64,000 bases of DNA from JASEGV01 sp947085405 (GCA_947085405.1 CAMTWO010000003.1:54157-118156), one strand, 5' to 3'. Positions 15,941-24,173 are shown, counted from the first letter of the stretch. The notes: a model not told the origin generated them from the letters alone. Made by a program: numbers and translations.

Positions 15941-15979
15941 GAGGGAGTCAAAAGAGGTAAAATTTTCTCTGACTCCCTC
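15941..15979 (-). terminator. Inverted repeat downstream of catalase
   Basis: Perfect 10-bp stem GAGGGAGTCA / TGACTCCCTC with a 19-nt loop, 33 bp after the katA stop. On the minus strand it is followed by only a weak T stretch (GTTGTTTTCC), so it may be a terminator or an mRNA-stabilising hairpin. Confidence 0.55.
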
Positions 15980-16011
15980 AGCTTGTACTTCGGATTAATT
16001 CTGTTAAGCTA

Positions 16012-17454
16012 CTACAGTCCTAATCCTTTCGCGATACCTCCGCCGTAGGATTTATCCGCTTTCGTAAAATGTTCAACCATCTTTTTTTGTATATCTTTGG
16101 AAACTTTTGAAAGACTTCCTGCAATGTTTGCAATCAGGCGTTTCTGTTCGTCGGGCGGCATAAGTCTGAAAAGATTTCCCGGCTGAACGTAATCATCATC
16201 AACACCCCGCTTCTGTTCGTACCTGTCTGCATCTCCTGAAATTTTTAAAGGCGGTTCTTTGAATGCAGGGTCGGCAACGGGTCCTCCGAAACTATTCGGC
16301 TCATAATTCACAGAAGGTCCGCCGTTATCATCGAACCTCATGTGTCCGTCGCGTTGATAATTATTCACACTTGCTGCACGCGGAGTGTTAATCGGCAACC
16401 TTTCAAAGTTTACACCTAACCGATATCTGTGAGCGTCTGCGTACGAAAAAATCCGTGCCTGAAGCATTTTGCAAGGCGAGAAGGAAATACCAGGGACAAC
16501 ATTCGCAGGTGAAAAAGCCGATTGCTCGACTTCGGCAAAATAGTTTTGCGGATTACGGTTTAATTCCATCACTCCAACCTCAATCAACGGATAATCCTTA
16601 TGGGGCCAAACCTTAGTTAAATCAAATGGATTCCATTTGTATGTTTCGGCTTCTACTTCAGGCATAACCTGCACATAAAGTTTCCACTTCGGAAATTCCT
16701 TTTTCTCGATAGCTTCAAATAACTGACGTGTATGGTAATCGGCATCTTCACCCACGATACGGTCGGCTTCTGACTGCATCATATTCTTGATTCCCTGTTG
16801 AGTCTTGAAGTGAAACTTAACCCAGAACCGTTCATTGGCGGCGTTGATGAAACTGTAAGTATGACTTCCATAACCGTTCATATAAGGTATTCCTTTTGGT
16901 ATGCCGCGGTCTGAAAATAGTATTGTAACCTGATGCAATGATTCAGGAACCTGCGACCAGAAATCCCACCACATAGTGTGAGATCGCAAGTTGGTTTGCG
17001 GTTCGCGTTTCTGTGTATGTATGAAATCGGGAAATTTTATGGCATCGCGGATGAAGAAAGTTGGTGTATTGTTACCGACCATATCCCAATTTCCTTCTTC
17101 CGTATAGAATTTCAGTGCAAAACCCCTGACGTCCCTGACAGTATCGGCGGAACCTTTTTCACCGGCGACTGTAGAAAAGCGTCCAAACATTTCTGTTTTC
17201 TTTCCGACTTTCGAAAAGATTTTAGCTTTTGTGTATTTGGTGATATCGTGTGTTACCGTAAAGATACCGTGAGCACCGGCGGCTTTAGCATGGACAACAC
17301 GCTCAGGTATTCGCTCGCGATTAAAATGTGCAAGTTTTTCAAGAAGATAATGGTCCTGCATAAGTGTCGGACCACGCTCTCCGGCAGTCAGAGAAGTCTG
17401 ATTATCATCGACAGGTATTCCGGCTGCTGTGGTTAATTTATTTTTATCTTTCAT
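16012..17454 (-). CDS. katA: Monofunctional haem catalase
   Basis: 480 residues, the length of small-subunit clade 3 catalases. It splits hydrogen peroxide into water and oxygen. Catalytic His55 is in RERIPERVVHAKAAGAHG, the Asn is in VGNNTPTFFIRDAIKFPDFIH, and the proximal haem Tyr is in RIFSYADAHRYRLG. The NADPH-site region and C-terminal helices are complete. An AAAGGA ribosome site lies 9 bases before the start. It probably forms its own transcription unit; no OxyR/PerR box was identified. Confidence 0.95.
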   Translation of the reverse strand: MKDKNKLTTAAGIPVDDNQTSLTAGERGPTLMQDHYLLEKLAHFNRERIPERVVHAKAAGAHGIFTVTHDITKYTKAKIFSKVGKKTEMFGRFSTVAGEKGSADTVRDVRGFALKFYTEEGNWDMVGNNTPTFFIRDAIKFPDFIHTQKREPQTNLRSHTMWWDFWSQVPESLHQVTILFSDRGIPKGIPYMNGYGSHTYSFINAANERFWVKFHFKTQQGIKNMMQSEADRIVGEDADYHTRQLFEAIEKKEFPKWKLYVQVMPEVEAETYKWNPFDLTKVWPHKDYPLIEVGVMELNRNPQNYFAEVEQSAFSPANVVPGISFSPCKMLQARIFSYADAHRYRLGVNFERLPINTPRAASVNNYQRDGHMRFDDNGGPSVNYEPNSFGGPVADPAFKEPPLKISGDADRYEQKRGVDDDYVQPGNLFRLMPPDEQKRLIANIAGSLSKVSKDIQKKMVEHFTKADKSYGGGIAKGLGL

Positions 17455-17478
17455 TTTTGTTTATCCTTTCTTTTAATG

Positions 17479-17880
17479 TTACTGATATTTAATTTTCATC
17501 TCCGTTGCATTCAATGATATTATCCGGAAGGAATAATTTCTTATCCCACCCCAATAACCAACAGTAATATTGACGATGCTGTCTTTTTCCAATTCCCATT
17601 GTCCATTATAATTTGCATAAAATATTGGGGGAGTTGCACACCATCCTCCGTTATTTCGTTCGAGAAGCTCACCGCTTTCATAAAATATGAATCCCATTTT
17701 ATTCGAATCTAATCCTGATGTTTTATTAAATATGGTAAGACCTGAAATTGGATTTGCTTCCACCCACGCACCACAAATATCAACCACCGGAGTCAAGCCA
17801 GTGGGTGATTCGCGGCATGATGATATTGTAAGCACCAAAAATGCAAATATAAGATTTAATGCTAACGTATTTGTTTTCAT
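17479..17880 (-). CDS. Small lipoprotein of unknown function
   Basis: 133 residues. A lipoprotein signal with lipobox LTISSC (Cys about 22) precedes a beta-rich domain with paired Cys (DICGAWV, GGWCATPP). A VDICGAWVEANP start and a STATEMKIKY-like end (LNATEMKIKYQ) resemble calycin-like small lipoproteins of Bacteroidota, but no family is claimed. It lies between katA and another exported protein, same strand. Confidence 0.65.
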   Translation of the reverse strand: MKTNTLALNLIFAFLVLTISSCRESPTGLTPVVDICGAWVEANPISGLTIFNKTSGLDSNKMGFIFYESGELLERNNGGWCATPPIFYANYNGQWELEKDSIVNITVGYWGGIRNYSFRIISLNATEMKIKYQ

Positions 17881-17890
17881 TTCATTTTTT

Positions 17891-18412
17891 TTAGATTAAA
17901 GATACTATCTTTCTGCAATACTCTTCAAGATCGTTTTTCTCAATGATGTCTAAATAATTATCATTTATAATTCTGAACTGCCTCATATATTCTGTGCTCA
18001 TATATTCCCTGATTGATTTACCTTCTTCAGACAGATCCTCTTTTTGTTTTTCTTTTATAGTAGCATAAAATATTTCAGCTTTTCCACCAAGAGAAACGAC
18101 TGCGGGGGGTATTACCACAAACGTAGTAACCGATACAACTATCTTATCGTTAAACATTTTTGTATCTACAAGAATTTCAATACTGAAATCAGAATTCTCA
18201 ACAGCAAGCATCCCTTTTTCGCTTAACGCCTGTTTAAAACTATTGATGACTGTCCTATCCAAATCGGATGGAGTGTCGCTTTCGGCAATCATAGTAACAT
18301 GTACTTTTGGCAGATTTGTAGTTTGGGAATGTGAGTAGGAATTAAGGAAGGAAAGCGTGATAAAAATAATTAAGGAGAATTGGAAAGTAGAGAAAAATAT
18401 TTTAGTAAACAT
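17891..18412 (-). CDS. Exported protein of unknown function
   Basis: 173 residues with a long hydrophobic signal region (FSLIIFITLSFLNSYSHSQ) and no lipobox. The mature part alternates strands (PKVHVTMIAESDTPSDLD, FSIEILVDTKMF, VSVTTFVVIPPAVVSLGG) and ends in helices. No family recognised. Ends 10 bp upstream of the small lipoprotein gene, so the two may be co-transcribed. Confidence 0.6.
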   Translation of the reverse strand: MFTKIFFSTFQFSLIIFITLSFLNSYSHSQTTNLPKVHVTMIAESDTPSDLDRTVINSFKQALSEKGMLAVENSDFSIEILVDTKMFNDKIVVSVTTFVVIPPAVVSLGGKAEIFYATIKEKQKEDLSEEGKSIREYMSTEYMRQFRIINDNYLDIIEKNDLEEYCRKIVSLI

Positions 18413-18565
18413 AGCGCACCTCGTTTAGTTAATTTAACATCAGTTATTTAGATAGATGGTATAAAGGTATCGATATTTCTTCCTTAAATTATAATCATTC
18501 AAATTTCTTTAAAAATATAACGCTTAAAATACACGAAGTCAAATCGGTTTTAGTATATTTACCCG

Positions 18566-18844
18566 TTAATAGTGATATCTGCATTGTATAAAATCGATTC
18601 GATTTTCACTTACTACATACACGATTCTATGCTCTTGAGTCAAGCGGCGCGACCAAACTCCAGTTCCTAGATATTTTAACGGTTCAGGTTTACCGATTCC
18701 TTCAAATGGATTTCTTAAAATTGCTTCAACGATCTCCAAAACTTTGATTGCTGTTTTCCTGTCGGTTTTCACCCAATATGCTAAATCCTCTCTAAATTCA
18801 GATTGAAAAACAGTGTCGCGTTTTTGAATCTTTTTACTCTTCAA
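18566..18844 (-). CDS. yoeB: YoeB/Txe-family toxin
   Basis: 92 residues from TTG 18844, which overlaps the antitoxin stop by 11 bp; an ATG at 18889 would extend it inside yefM. The C-terminal signature is clear: NPFEGIGKPEPLKYLGTGVW, SRRLTQEHRIVYVV and CRYHY end, with the Glu, Arg and His of the ribosome-dependent mRNA interferase. It cleaves mRNA at the ribosomal A site in known relatives. Confidence 0.88.
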   Translation of the reverse strand: MKSKKIQKRDTVFQSEFREDLAYWVKTDRKTAIKVLEIVEAILRNPFEGIGKPEPLKYLGTGVWSRRLTQEHRIVYVVSENRIDFIQCRYHY

Positions 18845-19115
18845 TCCCGAATTCTTTCTTGAGCGATTCGAATGATTTGGGTTTCCCAACTTTTCTGAAT
18901 GCTTTTAGGAGTGTAGAAAGCAGTCGCTGTGCATTTTGGGGTGAACGGAGCAAATGTGCCGTTTCGAGTAAGCCCATCAACTCGCTTTCGGAAATTAAAG
19001 CAACATTCTCTGCTTTTTGCCGATTTATGATAACTACTTCTTTATTTAAAGAAACCTCATCAAGCAATTTCGCAAGGTTTGCTCTTGCCTGTGTGTATGT
19101 TAAATTTATAGACAT
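18834..19115 (-). CDS. yefM: YefM/Phd-family antitoxin
   Basis: 93 residues. Opens SINLTYTQARANLAKLLDEV, then VVIINRQKAENVALISESEL and MGLLETAHLLRSPQNAQRLL, the complete YefM pattern. It neutralises YoeB and represses the operon by binding TGTACA motifs, which are present upstream at 19133-19151. Confidence 0.9.
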   Translation of the reverse strand: MSINLTYTQARANLAKLLDEVSLNKEVVIINRQKAENVALISESELMGLLETAHLLRSPQNAQRLLSTLLKAFRKVGKPKSFESLKKEFGIEE

Positions 19116-19132
19116 GGTTCATCCTTATTCAT

Positions 19133-19151
19133 TGTACAGTACCAATGTACA
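19133..19151. promoter_or_regulatory. yefM-yoeB operator with two TGTACA motifs
   Basis: TGTACA occurs at 19133-19138 and 19146-19151, 13 bp apart, 18-36 bp before the yefM start. TGTACA is the established core recognised by E. coli YefM, so this is probably the autoregulatory operator. Confidence 0.65.
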
Positions 19152-19193
19152 TCTAATAAAAATTAAAAACAATGCTCTCTGAAATTTTAAAGA

Positions 19194-20552
19194 TTAAAAT
19201 TTTTTCATTGATACTTTTGGTTTTATCTCACTCTTAGCAATCAGCGCGGGCCAATATGCTATTACCTCATCAGGTTTTGGTCTGCCGCCGGCAAAACCTG
19301 TTACGCCGGGCGGTCCTGTTAGTATCAGAGGTGCTAGCTCTTTGCCAAACCTCTCGACGGCTGAATGACTATGACTTCTTACTCCGATGCGAAGCACAAC
19401 TTCGTTAATAACATTCGGCATCTCAGCAATCGGTCCGTGACATGAGTTTAATCCCAAATACTCAGTCCGAATTTCATCAAATTTCAAACCCAAATCGCTA
19501 AGACGAGTGCGAAGGATTTCGTCTGCTTTTTGTGCTTTCTCGAGAGCATCGGGATAAGCAAACGTGAGCGTTCCAATCGCCGTGTAACCATCGAGGTAAG
19601 CCATTGAAACTTTGTAAGTGTCGGTGGCGGGTTTACCTTTTACGCCAAACATACGCACGCGGTCTTTGCCAACATGCTCGAGTTGTATCGAAGTAAAATC
19701 AGCGACAACATCGGGAGTTATGTAACTCGTAGGATTTCCAATTTCGTAAAGTAATTGTTCTTTTACAGTTTCTACAGTAACCATACCGCCAGTGTTTTCG
19801 TGCTTGGTAATAATTACTTCGCCGTTTGGATAAGCTTCGGCAATCGGGAAGCCGATGTGTGCGAGGTCGGGAACTGCGCGCCAGTCGCCGCTGAAATTTC
19901 CGCCGCTCGCTTGTCCGCCGCATTCGAGTATATGTCCGGCAACCGTGCCGCTTGCGAGTTTATCCCAGTCGTTTTCATTCCAGCCGAATTCGTAAATCAT
20001 CGGTGCAAGTGTCAGTCCTGTATCTGTTGTCCTGCCTGTAATTACGATGTCGGCGCCTTGCCGGAGTGCTTCGGCAATCGGAGCGGCGCCGAAGTAAACA
20101 TTTGCCGCCGAAATTTTTTGCCGTATGCTCTCGATTGATTCACCCGTTTCCATATTATTGAATTTGACGCCTCGCTTTTCGAACTCATCTAATTTATCGA
20201 GTATATCGTCGCCGTGAACAATCCCGATTTTTATATTATAGCCTTTTTTCTTTGCACATTTCAGTATAGCGTCGCTGCAAGCAGAAGGATTTACACCACC
20301 GCCGTTGGTAATAATTTTTATATTTTTTTCTATGCAGGTAGGGAGTATTTGTTCGATGATATGCACAAGGTCTTTGGCATAACCGAGTTCCGGGTTGCGT
20401 TTCTTCTGCTTTTGCATAATGGACATAGTAACTTCTGCCAAGAAGTCCATCATGATATAATCAATCGGACCTTTAGTTACTTGATCCATCGGAGCGGTTT
20501 GCAAATCGCCCCAGAAACCTTGACCGGATGCAATTCTAATTTTGTTTTTCAT
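19194..20552 (-). CDS. AtuA-family (DUF1446) protein, large domain only
   Basis: 452 residues. Motifs include IRIASGQGFWGDLQTAP, NGGGVNPSACSDAILKCA, DIVITGRTTDTGLTLAPMI, HILECGGQASGGNFSGDW and ILTGPPGVTGFAGGRPKP. This is the large domain of AtuA, linked in Pseudomonas to acyclic terpene catabolism and elsewhere to leucine/isovalerate-type pathways. Typical full AtuA proteins are near 590 residues; here the roughly 110-residue C-terminal domain is a separate gene at 8600-8929. It starts 4 bp after the stop of the exported 145-residue protein, so translation may be coupled. Confidence 0.82.
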   Translation of the reverse strand: MKNKIRIASGQGFWGDLQTAPMDQVTKGPIDYIMMDFLAEVTMSIMQKQKKRNPELGYAKDLVHIIEQILPTCIEKNIKIITNGGGVNPSACSDAILKCAKKKGYNIKIGIVHGDDILDKLDEFEKRGVKFNNMETGESIESIRQKISAANVYFGAAPIAEALRQGADIVITGRTTDTGLTLAPMIYEFGWNENDWDKLASGTVAGHILECGGQASGGNFSGDWRAVPDLAHIGFPIAEAYPNGEVIITKHENTGGMVTVETVKEQLLYEIGNPTSYITPDVVADFTSIQLEHVGKDRVRMFGVKGKPATDTYKVSMAYLDGYTAIGTLTFAYPDALEKAQKADEILRTRLSDLGLKFDEIRTEYLGLNSCHGPIAEMPNVINEVVLRIGVRSHSHSAVERFGKELAPLILTGPPGVTGFAGGRPKPDEVIAYWPALIAKSEIKPKVSMKKF

Positions 20553-20556
20553 TTGT

Positions 20557-20994
20557 TTAGCTTTTATGCCAACTCAATATTTGCCATTTTTGATTTTCGC
20601 CAATTTTAAAGAAGATTGAATGCCAGCTTGTTTTTCCGTTATCTGAATTTTTTGTTTGTAAAACCAGATAGGCAGTTTTTTGATCGTCGGGCATCCATAA
20701 ATGAACATATCCAACTTCAGCTTTTTTGCCATCGATGAATATTTCTTTTTTTGAAGAATTTTTCAATACTTCAAATATACTTTCGTAAGTATTGTTGTAG
20801 ATTAGGTATGCTTCAGGTGAAATATTCTCTTTGAATTCGGCATAACCTTTATCCTGCAAGATTGATGTAACCATAGAAACGAGCTGCTCTCCAAGCTCTG
20901 AACTTTTTTCGTTTTTGTTATCATCGCCAATTAGTGGCAACGAAAACATAGTTGAAGAAAACAATACGGCGAGAATTAATGCTGTCCTTTTCAT
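20557..20994 (-). CDS. Exported protein of unknown function
   Basis: 145 residues: signal peptide (RTALILAVLFSSTMFSLP), a charged helix (LGEQLVSMVTSILQDKGYAEF) and a beta-rich end (EVGYVHLWMPDDQKTAYLVL, KWQILSWHKS). The pattern is like the NTF2/DUF4864-type cone folds, but I cannot confirm it. Its upstream region is copy 1 of a 195-bp direct repeat, which must contain its promoter. Confidence 0.55.
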   Translation of the reverse strand: MKRTALILAVLFSSTMFSLPLIGDDNKNEKSSELGEQLVSMVTSILQDKGYAEFKENISPEAYLIYNNTYESIFEVLKNSSKKEIFIDGKKAEVGYVHLWMPDDQKTAYLVLQTKNSDNGKTSWHSIFFKIGENQKWQILSWHKS

Positions 20995-21028
20995 ATTTAC
21001 CTCATTTTGTTTAGTTATTATTTAATTG

Positions 21029-21225
21029 TTAATTAAACAGGAATTAGAGAAATAGGTAAACTATTTTTTTATAATGTTTCCTTCAATAAATTGACGATCG
21101 TTATTCCAAATATAATTTCTACAACTTAACTATTGTTATCCCGCTGAATAGGGGGTTAACATCCGATCCTAATTTATACTTAAAAAGAGAAAAAGTCAAA
21201 TATTCTACATATGATTAATCTTCCG
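21029..21225. repeat. 195-bp direct repeat, copy 1
   Basis: Aligns with 23908-24102 over its full length with about 12-14 differences by eye. It starts TTAATTAAACAGGAATTAG and ends GATTAATCTTCCG in both copies. No ORF and no clear hairpin. The two copies bracket about 2.7 kb carrying a broken RelE-type pair, a nucleotidyltransferase pair and two small genes. Confidence 0.85.
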
Positions 21226-21331
21226 AAGGTTTGCATTTATTACACCTTATAAACCTTCGGGAAGTTTTTCTTAAGTTAACAATGAATCCATGCTTTACAG
21301 TCGTCTTGAATTTTTCAGAAGACGAGTTTAA

Positions 21332-21589
21332 TCAACTTTCTTTCATCATTCTTTCGTACTCATCGTGCGTACCAATCCAAACCCAAATATAATCCTCTTC
21401 ATATTTTATCGCAAGTGCTCTATAATTCATACCAATTCTCACAGACCAAAATTTGCCGACTTACTAGAAATGAAGTGATAGATGGAATGGATTTGTTTTT
21501 AGAAACGAAAAAGTACGTTTTGAAATCTTTTGAATTGGTGCAGGAAGTTTGTCGAACCATTCCCAGAATCTATCAGTTGTACGATGCAT
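21332..21589 (-). pseudogene. RelE/HigB-like toxin with two adjacent stop codons
   Basis: An 86-codon frame from ATG 21589 to TGA 21332 encodes a recognisable RelE-superfamily toxin: HRTTDRFWEWFDKLPAPIQK, TNPFHLSLHF, then VGKFWSVRIGMNYRALAIKY and GTHDEYERMMKES. Between LHF and VGK lie TAG TAA at 21461-21466, exactly where relatives have two Lys codons, so the reading frame is kept but broken by tandem nonsense codons. The antitoxin gene next to it is intact. Confidence 0.8.
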
Positions 21590-21790
21590 TCAAATACTTT
21601 TTAGATTCCCTTTTTTATACTCCTGTTCGGCTTCCTTAATTAAAAAGTCTAACTTACCCGACTCCGAATCAAGCTCAATTTGTTCATCCCATCTTAGCCA
21701 ATCTCTCTCGGAAAACCATTGTCTTAATTTATTGTATTCTTCTGCCGGCAAGGTTTCAATTGTTTTCTTTATTTCATCAATATTCGACAT
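21590..21790 (-). CDS. Antitoxin partner of the broken RelE-like toxin
   Basis: 66 residues: SNIDEIKKTIETLPAEEYNK, RQWFSERDWLRWDEQIELD, and a Lys/Glu-rich tail. The pattern matches short RelB-like proteins encoded before RelE-type toxins. The stop directly abuts the toxin ATG (TGAATG). With the toxin dead, it is now an orphan, perhaps still providing immunity. Confidence 0.65.
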   Translation of the reverse strand: MSNIDEIKKTIETLPAEEYNKLRQWFSERDWLRWDEQIELDSESGKLDFLIKEAEQEYKKGNLKSI

Positions 21791-21972
21791 ATAAAATTTT
21801 ATTATTGTATGGAACTGACAAGCAGAATATACATATCATACTAACAAATTTCAAATTTTTTTAAAACGAAGTAAATCCTTTATAATAAAGGAGTTCGCCG
21901 CCTGTAACAGTATAGTACTCCAAAACATTCTCCTTTTTTAGCAATCTAACTGCGTTGCTGCTAACCGGCTTA

Positions 21973-22557
21973 TTAGACTCTTCCTTCTAATAATGCCTTC
22001 TCCAATAAATCATCAACTCCTAATTCTTTAGACCAATTCCAAAGATATTCTTTATCTAACAAATCACCTTGAACTTTTATTACTCCTACAACATCTTTCC
22101 ATTGACGTTCAGATACACAACCACCTGACTTATACCATTCTAATTTGTTGAGAATAATATCTTCAGCTGAACAAAAATATACTTGAACTGAATCTGGTTC
22201 GTCCGAAATACTATCTTTTCGTTTTCTCTCGAATACCATTTTTTGAAATGACTCTTCTTTTAGAATAAACACATCAATTTTTAACATCGTATCGAGGTGA
22301 ATAAGATTAAATGATGACTTACTATTTATTGCATCTGAAATCATATTTTCATCGATAAAGTAATTTGTTTTTAATTTTTGGACAAGCAAGTTTACTTGGT
22401 TTTGTTTTAAATCGGATACTAAATCAATATCCATTGTTGCACGCGCAATTCCATAAACTGAACTTGCTACTGAACCACTTATATAATACAATATGCCTAA
22501 ATCTTCAAATGCTTTTACTACTGGTTCTAGAGCATCTTGAATTTCATTTTTCTTCAT
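21973..22557 (-). CDS. Nucleotidyltransferase-fold protein (AbiEii/DUF6036-like)
   Basis: 194 residues. YYISGSVASSVYGIARATMD then IDL gives a GS-x13-DxD nucleotidyltransferase centre (S29, D43, D45), with a later Asp in KIDVFILKE and a helical SAEDIILNKLEWYKSGG motif shared with AbiEii-type toxins and DUF6036 proteins. It overlaps by 4 bp (ATGA) an 85-residue gene upstream. The pair behaves like a two-gene toxin-antitoxin or antitoxin/AMPylase unit, but no partner family is established. Confidence 0.72.
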   Translation of the reverse strand: MKKNEIQDALEPVVKAFEDLGILYYISGSVASSVYGIARATMDIDLVSDLKQNQVNLLVQKLKTNYFIDENMISDAINSKSSFNLIHLDTMLKIDVFILKEESFQKMVFERKRKDSISDEPDSVQVYFCSAEDIILNKLEWYKSGGCVSERQWKDVVGVIKVQGDLLDKEYLWNWSKELGVDDLLEKALLEGRV

Positions 22558-22811
22558 AAATTATTTTGTTTTAAGAATGTTTGAAGCCTATCTGCCAATT
22601 CATTTCCGTAATGGTATTTAACAAAAAGTATATCCTTTTCTTGTTCACTTAAATTTGGGTTTGCACGGGAGATTGCTCTCCGGGAAAGTTTTAATATTGA
22701 TGCAGAAAAAGACTGTATTTGATTAAATTTCTTTGAAATAGAAATTTTTCGAAGAAGTGAGATAAGAAATCTTTCAACTTCGGGATTTGTATCAATTGAC
22801 TGAGTTACCAT
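22554..22811 (-). CDS. 85-residue partner of nucleotidyltransferase
   Basis: An all-helical protein (NPEVERFLISLLRKISISKK, SASILKLSRRAISRANPNLS) ending FVKYHYGNELADRLQTFLKQ. I recognise this helix pattern as a recurrent neighbour of stand-alone nucleotidyltransferases, without a named function. The 4-bp overlap with the downstream gene shows coupling. It is a candidate antitoxin or substrate of the enzyme (a Tyr/His cluster, KYHYG, is conserved-looking). Confidence 0.6.
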   Translation of the reverse strand: MVTQSIDTNPEVERFLISLLRKISISKKFNQIQSFSASILKLSRRAISRANPNLSEQEKDILFVKYHYGNELADRLQTFLKQNNL

Positions 22812-22870
22812 AAAAATCTTTCTTTGTATTCAATAATATCAATATACTACTTACAATCTACGATACACAA

Positions 22871-22935
22871 TCCGTCTCCGTCAACTGACGGATGACGGAC
22901 ACGCCTGCCCGCCGAATCGTTTAAGCGGTCGGGTT
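22871..22935. repeat. TCCGTCAACTGACGGA and GCCTGCCCGCC palindromes
   Basis: A perfect palindrome at 22877-22892, identical to the core at 156-171, is followed by a GCCTGCCCGCC...GCGGTCGGG imperfect hairpin near 22903-22934. Both belong to families found elsewhere in the window. Upstream of the partner gene above runs an AT-rich spacer. Confidence 0.65.
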
Positions 22936-22955
22936 GATTTGCTGGTTATACAAAC

Positions 22956-23213
22956 TTACTCAAACTCTTGATGTGTTTTTATCAATGTGCTCTTTGGTAT
23001 TTCATTACGAGTGATTTCATTCGTGAGGTTAAATCTTATTTTTATTTTTTTACCAATTTGCTGGTTAACAACTGTTAACCCTTTTTCTTCAACCAACTTT
23101 AAATATTGATACATCAATTCATTATCATTTTGTATCATTAAAAAAACTTCATCAGTGATTCTCTTTGAGAACTGTTGCAATACTGCTTCGCTAAATTCAT
23201 TTAATTCTGACAT
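22956..23213 (-). CDS. Small helical protein of unknown function
   Basis: 85 residues, mainly helical (LNEFSEAVLQQFSKRITDEV, NDNELMYQYLKLVEEKG) with a polar C-terminus ending KTHQEFE. No family recognised. It lies 16 bp downstream of the lipoprotein gene with an AAGGAGAAA ribosome site before its ATG, so it is probably a real gene co-transcribed with that lipoprotein. Confidence 0.55.
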   Translation of the reverse strand: MSELNEFSEAVLQQFSKRITDEVFLMIQNDNELMYQYLKLVEEKGLTVVNQQIGKKIKIRFNLTNEITRNEIPKSTLIKTHQEFE

Positions 23214-23229
23214 AAATTTTCTCCTTATT

Positions 23230-23667
23230 TTATCTTAGATTGTAAACTTCTACATATAAATCACCATCATCCGTATACTGTGCTGTATATTGGATGTCAA
23301 ACTTTTTACCATTACTAAATCTTAATTCTGCAGAACAGGTAATTTCACCTATTTTTTCATCGATCGAGATAGTTCTTATCGCTTCTAAATCAATATCAAT
23401 ATCTGAAAGCTGTTCATCAACTTTATCAATTACCTTTTGAGCATCTTCGGAATCATTTTTTTTTAAATCGGCATAGGTCGGATTTCCCATAAGACTTGGA
23501 CTCATTCCTAATTCAGACATTATCGCACTTGCTACTAATTGATTTTGCAATTCTTCGGTACAAATCTCAAGGACCAAATCTTTAACATCACTATCAGATC
23601 CGGAAGGGATATTATCACCACAACCGACAATCGTAAAGAGCAAAATTACTACTACAATATTTCTCAT
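23230..23667 (-). CDS. Small lipoprotein of unknown function
   Basis: 145 residues with lipobox FTIVGC (Cys16). The mature protein begins with a Ser/Asp-rich linker, continues with helices (DLVLEICTEELQNQLVASAI) and ends in four beta strands (ITCSAELRFSNGKKFDIQYT). No family recognised. A GGAG ribosome site is 7 bases before the ATG. Copy 2 of a 60-bp leader repeat lies 24 bp upstream. Confidence 0.65.
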   Translation of the reverse strand: MRNIVVVILLFTIVGCGDNIPSGSDSDVKDLVLEICTEELQNQLVASAIMSELGMSPSLMGNPTYADLKKNDSEDAQKVIDKVDEQLSDIDIDLEAIRTISIDEKIGEITCSAELRFSNGKKFDIQYTAQYTDDGDLYVEVYNLR

Positions 23668-23690
23668 AGTAAGTCTCCATTATTGTTTGT

Positions 23691-23750
23691 ATAATTATTA
23701 CTTATACTGCACCATTTAGTTAATTAAAGAATACATATATGTATTCCATT
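23691..23750. repeat. 60-bp dispersed leader repeat, copy 2
   Basis: Matches 12445-12504. It again lies just upstream of a minus-strand start codon (23667). Contains ATACATATATGTAT, a perfect 14-bp palindrome. Confidence 0.6.
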
Positions 23751-23907
23751 TATTTGTAAAAATCTCCAAATTCATGGAATTTAAAAAATATCTATTATAT
23801 TACTTATAAATTCCAAAGTCAAATTTAACGGATATACCCCGTTAGATTGTTTGTTATATCTATCGGGGTTCATCAGTGTTCTATTTTCTATTTTTCAGAA
23901 ATCTCTA
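23751..23907. other. AT-rich spacer, no gene seen
   Basis: Part of a 566-bp gene-free stretch. Between the leader repeat and the 195-bp repeat only AT-rich DNA is visible (an ATAGATATAACAAAC-type segment with short GGGGT/ACCCC complementarity at about 23838 and 23865). No ORF or tRNA. Confidence 0.4.
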
Positions 23908-24102
23908 TTAATTAAACAGGAATTAGAGAAATAGGTAAAGTATTTTTTATAATGTTTCCCTCAATGAATTAATAATCGTTATTCCAAATATAATTTCTAC
24001 AGCTTAACTATTGTTATCCCGCTGAATAGCGTGTTAACATCCAATCCTAATTTATACTTAAAAAGAGATAAAGTCAAATATTCTACATATGATTAATCTT
24101 CC
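23908..24102. repeat. 195-bp direct repeat, copy 2
   Basis: Second copy of 21029-21225. Downstream (plus-strand sense) it passes into a GTGTCATCTTCCG segment absent from copy 1. No gene is directly next to it: the lipoprotein gene start lies 240 bp to the left and the GxxExxY gene end 130 bp to the right. Confidence 0.85.
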
Positions 24103-24173
24103 GTGTCATCTTCCGAATGCAAAAAATATTCCGGCGACCATTCCGGATTCAAAACCTAATGGCATATTATTTT

